Assembly (NCBI GenBank): GCA_002345475.1
Contig: DDWC01000174.1
Location: 1 to 9,754 of the forward strand
DNA: 9,754 bases
Source: Firmicutes bacterium UBA2296
GTDB taxonomy: Bacteria > Bacillota > UBA994
Reading direction: 5' to 3'
Position numbers and translations under genes: made by a program. The notes under the pieces are model-generated. The model did not search any database, was not told the origin of the DNA, and saw only the letters and a list, made by a program, of their open reading frames with translations. This document shows positions 5,548 through 9,754 of the stretch, piece after piece (position 1 is the first letter of the stretch; every line of letters starts with the position of its first letter).

Positions 5548-7566
5548 CTACTTGCGAGCCTCTGCGACCAGGCGTCTTACCAGGTCGTCATCGGCTACGT
5601 AGGGCAAGGTGATATGGTCCGTGTCCGAGTTCTGCTGGTTGTACTCCATGCTGGTGAGTATGGAGTTTTCGTTGCGCGCCCAGGCACGCCGGGCTACTCC
5701 ACCCATGACATCCCAGGGCATAGCTGAATTGAGGATGGCGTCAACGCGGGCGCTGCCGTCAAGCACCATGCCAAAGCCGCCGTTGATAGACTTACCTATA
5801 CCCACGCCACCTCCGTTGTGAAGGGCCACAAGGCTCATGCCCCGTGCGGCATTGCCGGCAAAACACTGCGTGGCCATGTCAGCCATAACATTGCTGCCGT
5901 CCTTGATGTTGGCCGTCTCCCTGAACGGGGAATCGGTGCCTCCGGTATCATGGTGGTCGCGACCCAGCATAATCGGACCTACTTCGCCCCTACGCACCAT
6001 TTCATTAAACTTGAGGGCTATTTTGGTGCGGCCGGCGGCGTCCTGATAGAGTATGCGGGCCTTGGTACCCACCACCAGGTTGTTCTTTTTGGCATCGCGG
6101 ATCCACACGTAGTTGTCGCGGTCCTGCCCGCGTCGGTCTGGGTCGATGCACTCCATGGCGGCCTGGTCAGTCTTGTCCAGATCCTCGGATTTTCCGCTGA
6201 GACACACCCAGCGGAAAGGACCGTAACCATAATCGAAGAGCTCGGGCCCCATAATGTCTTCCACATAGGACGGGAAGATAAAACCGTCCTTCTCGTCCAC
6301 GCCATTTTTGGACACTTCCTGCACACCTGCATCGAAGACAGACTTGAGGAAAGCATTGCCGTAGTCAAAGAAGTAGGTGCCCCGCTCCACCAGGGTGCTG
6401 ACCAACTCGAAATGCCGCCGCAGCGACTTGTTGACCAGCTCCGTAAATTGCACCTTGTCCCTGCCCAGCATTTCGGTGCGTTCGGCGAAGGTCAGGCCCT
6501 GGGGGCAGTAGCCGCCCATGACATGGAGAGATGTCTGGTCCGACAGCAGGTCTATTTTGACATTCTCTTTGACTGCGTATTCCAGCAGGTCGACGATGTT
6601 GCCGTAATAGGCAATGGAGAGCGGCTCGCCCTTGGCCATGTACTCCTGGGCCCAGCCGAAAACTTCCGCCAAGTTGTCCGAAACGCGGCTGACCCAGCCT
6701 TGTTCGTGACGGGTTCTAATCCGTGAGGGATCCACCTCGGCCACTATGGCCACGCCGTTGGCAATTTCCATGGCCTTGGGCTGTGCGCCGCTCATGCCTC
6801 CGAGGCCTGACGAGACGAAGAGCACGCCGCTCAGATCCTTGTCATGGCTTAGGCCTAACTTGAGCCTGCCTGCGTTTAAAAGGGTATTGAAAGTACCATG
6901 GACTATACCCTGAGGGCCGATGTACATCCATCCGCCCGCCGTCATCTGTCCGTAGTTGGCCACGCCCATCTGCTCCGCCACATTCCAGTCTTTTTCGTTG
7001 TCAAACATGCCTACCATGAGAGCATTGGTTATGATGACCCTGGGGCTCTCCGGTCTGGAGCGGAAGAGACCCAGTGGGTGGCCCGATTCTATGACCAGCG
7101 TCTGATGCTCGGTCATGACCTCGAGATACTTCTTGATCAGCCTGTATTGCATCCAGTTCTGAAAGATGCGACCCGTTTCGCCGTAGGTCACCAGTTCGTA
7201 GGGGTACAGGGCAACATCAAAATCGAGGTTGTTATCGATCATTACCTGGAAAGCCTTGCCCTCAATACAATTGCCTTTGTAGGAATCAATCGGCTTACCG
7301 GTAATTCGCCCGGCAGGACGGAAGCGGTAGCCGTAAATACGTCCTTTGGTCATGAGCTCCTCCAGAAACTCCGGAGCGACAGTCTCGTGGTATTTCTCAG
7401 GGACGTAACGCAAAGCGTTCTTAAGTGCAACCTCTGTTTGCGCACTGGAAAGGGTGTAGCCGCGGTGCGGTGCCCTGCGTATTCCCGGCTCAAACTCCTG
7501 CATCTCGGGCAGCTCATCCTCGAGCCTGATTGTCATGGCCTTCTCGATATCGTGGTTACTTAGCAT
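5548..7566 (-). CDS. hutU: Urocanate hydratase (urocanase), long form
   Basis: This 672-residue cytoplasmic enzyme of histidine degradation adds water to urocanate to give 4-imidazolone-5-propionate, using tightly bound NAD+ as electrophile. The frame is open to a TTG at 7602, but ATG 7566 lies 8 bases after a perfect AGGAGG and is the likelier start. Conserved blocks (672 numbering) are MGVANYGQMTAGGW near 200-213, the NAD-binding SSGLGGMSGAQPKA (252-265), SDQTSLHVMGGYCPQG (342-357), GPFRWVCLSG (449-458), GRDHHDTGGTDSPFRE (535-550) and ALHNGGGVGIG (581-591). At about 670 residues it matches the long urocanase form, close to the mammalian type, rather than the roughly 555-residue Pseudomonas type. 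The position of the Pseudomonas active-region cysteine (before GxGPFRW) is Asp445. No hutH, hutI or other hut gene is visible. The gene is transcribed convergently to the left operon and divergently from the MFS gene. Confidence 0.95.
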   Translation of the reverse strand: MLSNHDIEKAMTIRLEDELPEMQEFEPGIRRAPHRGYTLSSAQTEVALKNALRYVPEKYHETVAPEFLEELMTKGRIYGYRFRPAGRITGKPIDSYKGNCIEGKAFQVMIDNNLDFDVALYPYELVTYGETGRIFQNWMQYRLIKKYLEVMTEHQTLVIESGHPLGLFRSRPESPRVIITNALMVGMFDNEKDWNVAEQMGVANYGQMTAGGWMYIGPQGIVHGTFNTLLNAGRLKLGLSHDKDLSGVLFVSSGLGGMSGAQPKAMEIANGVAIVAEVDPSRIRTRHEQGWVSRVSDNLAEVFGWAQEYMAKGEPLSIAYYGNIVDLLEYAVKENVKIDLLSDQTSLHVMGGYCPQGLTFAERTEMLGRDKVQFTELVNKSLRRHFELVSTLVERGTYFFDYGNAFLKSVFDAGVQEVSKNGVDEKDGFIFPSYVEDIMGPELFDYGYGPFRWVCLSGKSEDLDKTDQAAMECIDPDRRGQDRDNYVWIRDAKKNNLVVGTKARILYQDAAGRTKIALKFNEMVRRGEVGPIMLGRDHHDTGGTDSPFRETANIKDGSNVMADMATQCFAGNAARGMSLVALHNGGGVGIGKSINGGFGMVLDGSARVDAILNSAMPWDVMGGVARRAWARNENSILTSMEYNQQNSDTDHITLPYVADDDLVRRLVAEARK

Positions 7567-7807
7567 AGTCTTTTCCTCCTCACGCTGGGTTAGCCCGCTC
7601 AATTGCCCGCTTCTGCGGCCTGATATTCCGCCGGGCGCGATTACTACTTAGATACTACCACAGCCAGATGCGCCTTGCCACGAATGAAACTGGCACACTC
7701 TGGCCGGTTGAGACTACCTTTAAGAAGCGAAGATTACCTTGCCTGGGCTGCGAGCCGGCTGATAAGCTAAATCCGGATAACTTCACGACATTTCTGGAGG
7801 GCACAAT
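7567..7807. promoter_or_regulatory. Divergent intergenic region between hutU and the MFS gene
   Basis: These 241 bases hold no gene that I can support and must carry the start signals for both flanking genes. On the - strand, TGGCAA (7680-7675) and TAGTAT (7657-7652), spaced 17 bases, form a weak candidate promoter for hutU. On the + strand, TTGCCT (7739-7744) and GATAAG (7761-7766), spaced 16, form a weak candidate for the MFS gene. An inverted repeat TGCCA-N10-TGGCA (7676-7695) overlaps the candidate hutU -35. Two CCGG-centred 8-base palindromes, AGCCGGCT (7753-7760) and ATCCGGAT (7771-7778), flank the candidate + strand -10. GGAGG at 7796-7800 is the ribosome-binding site of the MFS gene. 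The promoter boxes are poor matches and are offered tentatively. Confidence 0.45.
7575..7580 (-). promoter_or_regulatory. hutU: Shine-Dalgarno AGGAGG fixing the hutU start
   Basis: On the - strand, TGAGGAGG ends at 7575, eight bases before ATG 7566. The alternative TTG at 7602 has only a weak purine stretch before it, and would put this strong site inside the coding region. The site therefore supports the 672-residue product. Confidence 0.85.
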
Positions 7808-9034
7808 TTGACCAACAAACTAAAACCCATGACTGTCTATCTACTGATGCGAGGTGCTTCGGGGCTCTTCTTCTCCACCGTCTTCACCCTGGGCACTCTA
7901 TATCGCGTCAACGTCGCCGGACTCAACCCGCTGCAACTGGTGCTCGTAGGCACTGTGCTGGAGAGTTTTGCCTTTATCTTTGAGGTACCCACCGGCGTAG
8001 TGGCTGACCTGTACAGCCGGAAGCTTTCGCTGATTATTGGCTTTGCCGTAATTGGCGCTGGGTTTGTGCTGGAAGGGAGCATTCCAGTGCTGTGGGCCAT
8101 ACTGGCGGCCCAGGCAATCTGGGCCATTGGCTACACTTTCACCAGCGGCGCCGATTCGGCCTGGATCGCCGATGAGATAGGCAGCAAACAGGCTTCACGA
8201 GCTTATATGCGGGGCTCGCAGGCCGGTCAGGTCGGGGCTCTACTGGGAATTGGTGTCAGTACGGCCCTGGCTAATGTCTCCCTGGCCCTGCCTCTGGTGG
8301 CTGGCGGCGTGGCCTTTATGGCCTTGTCAGCTTTCCTGTACTTCGCCATGACCGAGACCGGGTTCAGCCCCGTACCCCAGAACGAAAGAAGTACCTGGCG
8401 CGACATGTTCGGCACCTTCGGTAGCGGTCTGACAGAGGCGCGCCGACAGCCCGTGCTACGCATACTGCTGCTCATCGGCATCTTCCTGGGGCTTTCCAGC
8501 GAAGGGATCGACCGTCTCTGGGAGGTTCACTTGCTGGAGTACTCGCTACCTCTGGCCACTATGTCTGCCGCTACCTGGTTTGGCCTGGTAAGCGCCGCGG
8601 CCAGCATCATCAGCATTATTGCCGTGCAGCTGGTGGCCGGTAAAACCCGCGACGGCAACCCGGCCCTGCTCGGCCTGCTGGTTCCCGCTATTAGCACACT
8701 ATTTATGATCAGCATCGCTGTCTTTGCGCTGGCCGGAAACCTCACCCTGGCCGTCGCTTCGAACCTTGCCTATGTCATGTTTCGCCGGCTCAACAGTCCG
8801 CTGCGCGAAGCCTGGCTTAACCACACCATACCATCACGGGTAAGAGCCACCGTGCTCTCCATCGGCGGACAGCTGGACGCCTTGGGCCAGATCGCCGGCG
8901 GGCCCATCATCGGGCTTGTGGCCACGCGCGTTTCCGTGCCAGCGGCCCTGCTGGTATCCGCCATTATTCTCCTCCCTGTACCCTTCATGTACACCCGGGC
9001 CCACAAGATCAGTCAGTCCCTGCAGGAAGCTTAG
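7808..9034 (+). CDS. Major facilitator superfamily transporter (drug-efflux-like)
   Basis: The gene encodes 408 residues with about twelve hydrophobic segments (roughly 12-34, 41-62, 73-90, 93-112, 141-160, 162-181, 217-233, 252-275, 285-309, 311-326, 350-372, 376-395). The start is TTG 7808, seven bases after GGAGG at 7796-7800. The cytoplasmic loop after helix 2 carries an MFS motif A variant, GVVADLYSRK (63-72, with Asp67 and Arg71). A second loop NHTIPSRVRATVLS (338-351) and the glycine-rich GQIAGGPIIG (360-369) are typical of proton-coupled efflux members such as tetracycline- or macrolide-efflux relatives. A polar stretch at about 183-215 is the central loop joining the two six-helix halves. 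The substrate is unknown, and resistance should not be assumed. It is transcribed divergently from hutU, with the PqqB-like gene 48 bases downstream on the same strand. Confidence 0.88.
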   Translation: MTNKLKPMTVYLLMRGASGLFFSTVFTLGTLYRVNVAGLNPLQLVLVGTVLESFAFIFEVPTGVVADLYSRKLSLIIGFAVIGAGFVLEGSIPVLWAILAAQAIWAIGYTFTSGADSAWIADEIGSKQASRAYMRGSQAGQVGALLGIGVSTALANVSLALPLVAGGVAFMALSAFLYFAMTETGFSPVPQNERSTWRDMFGTFGSGLTEARRQPVLRILLLIGIFLGLSSEGIDRLWEVHLLEYSLPLATMSAATWFGLVSAAASIISIIAVQLVAGKTRDGNPALLGLLVPAISTLFMISIAVFALAGNLTLAVASNLAYVMFRRLNSPLREAWLNHTIPSRVRATVLSIGGQLDALGQIAGGPIIGLVATRVSVPAALLVSAIILLPVPFMYTRAHKISQSLQEA

Positions 9035-9082
9035 GCCAGAAGGTCGAAGCACCATTGAAGAGAGCGGATTGGGGGCAGAGCA

Positions 9083-9754
9083 ATGACGCATGCAGATAGC
9101 GGACCCAGGCTTAAGGTCCTGGGCGTCACTCAGGATGGCGGTATGCCACAGCCTGGATGTAATTGTAGCAACTGTAGCCGGGCCCGAAACGACGTAAGGG
9201 AGCGCCGGCTTCCCGCCTGTCTGGCCCTGCTGGAGGCCGGACCCTCGCAGGGCTGGCACCTTTTTGAGGCCACGCCACAAATGCCACTGCAGCTGGAGCA
9301 AATTATGCACGGCGTCCCTGAAAGACCCCTAATGGAAAGCGTCTTTCTTACCCATGCCCATATCGGCCATTACACCGGGCTGATGCATCTGGGACGCGAG
9401 GTCATGGGTGCCTGCAAAGTGCCCGTTTATGCCGGGACTGACATGGCTGCCGTGCTCAAAGAGCACGCTCCCTGGTCACAGCTTGTGCATTTGGAGAATA
9501 TCGAAATCAGGCCGCTACAGCCAGGCCTTACGGTATTGCTGACTAACGAGTTAACCGTGACCCCCCTGGCTGTTAACCACCGAAACGAGTTCTCCGAGAC
9601 TTTTGCATTCATCATCCGTGGACCGCGTGCGTCAGCTTTGTTCATTCCGGACATAGACCGTTGGTCGGACAACGAATTTGAGGTTGGTCAGCTGGTCAGT
9701 TCAGTGGATTACTGTTTTCTCGATGCGACCTTCTTCTCGGCGGGTGAGTTGCCC
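9083..9754 (+). CDS. PqqB-like MBL-fold metallo-hydrolase, 3' end beyond window
   Basis: The frame opens at ATG 9083, seven bases after a GGGGG run (9071-9075), and is still open at the last base, giving 224 residues of an incomplete protein. The N-terminus LGVTQDGGMPQPGCNCSNC matches the opening strand and Cys-rich loop of the PqqB family (Cys26, Cys28, Cys31). The metal motif is THAHIGHYTGL (His91, His93, His96), a form of HxHxDH with Gly in place of Asp. NHRNEFSET (His166) and LFIPDIDRW (Asp190) supply further likely ligands, and YCFLDATFFSAGELP corresponds to the late 'DGTF' block. PqqB proper takes part in making the cofactor PQQ, but no pqqA, pqqC, pqqD or pqqE gene is visible, so I do not call it pqqB. 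It is more likely a PqqB-like hydrolase of unknown substrate, possibly co-transcribed with the MFS gene. Confidence 0.85.
   Translation, partial: MTHADSGPRLKVLGVTQDGGMPQPGCNCSNCSRARNDVRERRLPACLALLEAGPSQGWHLFEATPQMPLQLEQIMHGVPERPLMESVFLTHAHIGHYTGLMHLGREVMGACKVPVYAGTDMAAVLKEHAPWSQLVHLENIEIRPLQPGLTVLLTNELTVTPLAVNHRNEFSETFAFIIRGPRASALFIPDIDRWSDNEFEVGQLVSSVDYCFLDATFFSAGELP

Noticed and set aside
5818..6726. 302-residue open frame on the + strand
   Set aside because: It lies wholly antisense to the strongly conserved hutU gene, has no good ribosome-binding site, and its translation shows no recognisable domain. It is a by-product of hutU codon use.
6898..7563. 221-residue open frame on the + strand
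   Set aside because: It is antisense to the 5' part of hutU, with no convincing start signal and a His-rich, domain-free translation.
7567..7602. Twelve-residue N-terminal extension of urocanase from TTG 7602
   Set aside because: The perfect AGGAGG at 7575-7580 serves ATG 7566, and the extension MSGLTQREEEKT would be encoded partly by that ribosome-binding site.
7739..7766. TTGCCT / GATAAG as a firm sigma-70 promoter for the MFS gene
   Set aside because: Each box matches only four of six consensus bases, so I list it only as a tentative part of the intergenic region.
8834..9310. 158-residue open frame on the - strand
   Set aside because: It overlaps the conserved end of the MFS gene and the Cys-rich start of the PqqB-like gene on the opposite strand, and no domain is visible.
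9083..9754. Calling the last gene pqqB and inferring PQQ synthesis
   Set aside because: The metal motif differs from classical PqqB and no other pqq gene is visible. The family resemblance alone does not support the function.

Overview
The window is bacterial and densely coding. GC content looks to be in the mid-to-high 50s percent by eye, and three of the six complete genes appear to use TTG starts behind good Shine-Dalgarno sequences. The long form of urocanase, the fused ABC-2 permease and the style of the MFS and PqqB-like proteins fit a Chloroflexota-type or deep Firmicutes-type environmental genome. That placement is an impression from protein style, not a computed result. I see no rRNA, tRNA, insertion sequence, CRISPR array or phage gene.

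Left block (1-5468, all + strand). Five genes are closely packed: the C-terminus of an ABC ATPase, an overlapping 532-residue ABC-2 type permease, a membrane-anchored platelet-activating-factor acetylhydrolase-like (PAF-AH-like) serine esterase, a secreted or membrane-anchored beta-lactamase-fold serine hydrolase with three C-terminal membrane helices, and a GNAT acetyltransferase. Gaps are 27 to 48 bases and the first two genes overlap by 8, so one transcript is likely. Charge distribution puts both hydrolase domains outside the cytoplasmic membrane, next to a probable exporter. The block closes with a strong hairpin at 5491-5533 that has A and T tracts on both sides and can stop transcription from both directions.

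Middle block (5548-7566, - strand). This is a single convergent gene for urocanate hydratase (hutU), in the long form of about 670 residues, with no other histidine-degradation gene in view. A perfect AGGAGG shows that translation starts at 7566, not at the upstream TTG at 7602.

Right block (7808-9754, + strand). A 241-base divergent intergenic region (7567-7807) separates hutU from a 12-helix MFS transporter. Forty-eight bases further on is a PqqB-like metallo-beta-lactamase-fold protein that runs off the window end.

The most interesting items are the ABC plus two-ectohydrolase plus GNAT operon, the glutamate at the PAF-AH catalytic acid position, and the PqqB-like protein without visible PQQ genes. 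I see no clear evidence of a wholly new class of system.
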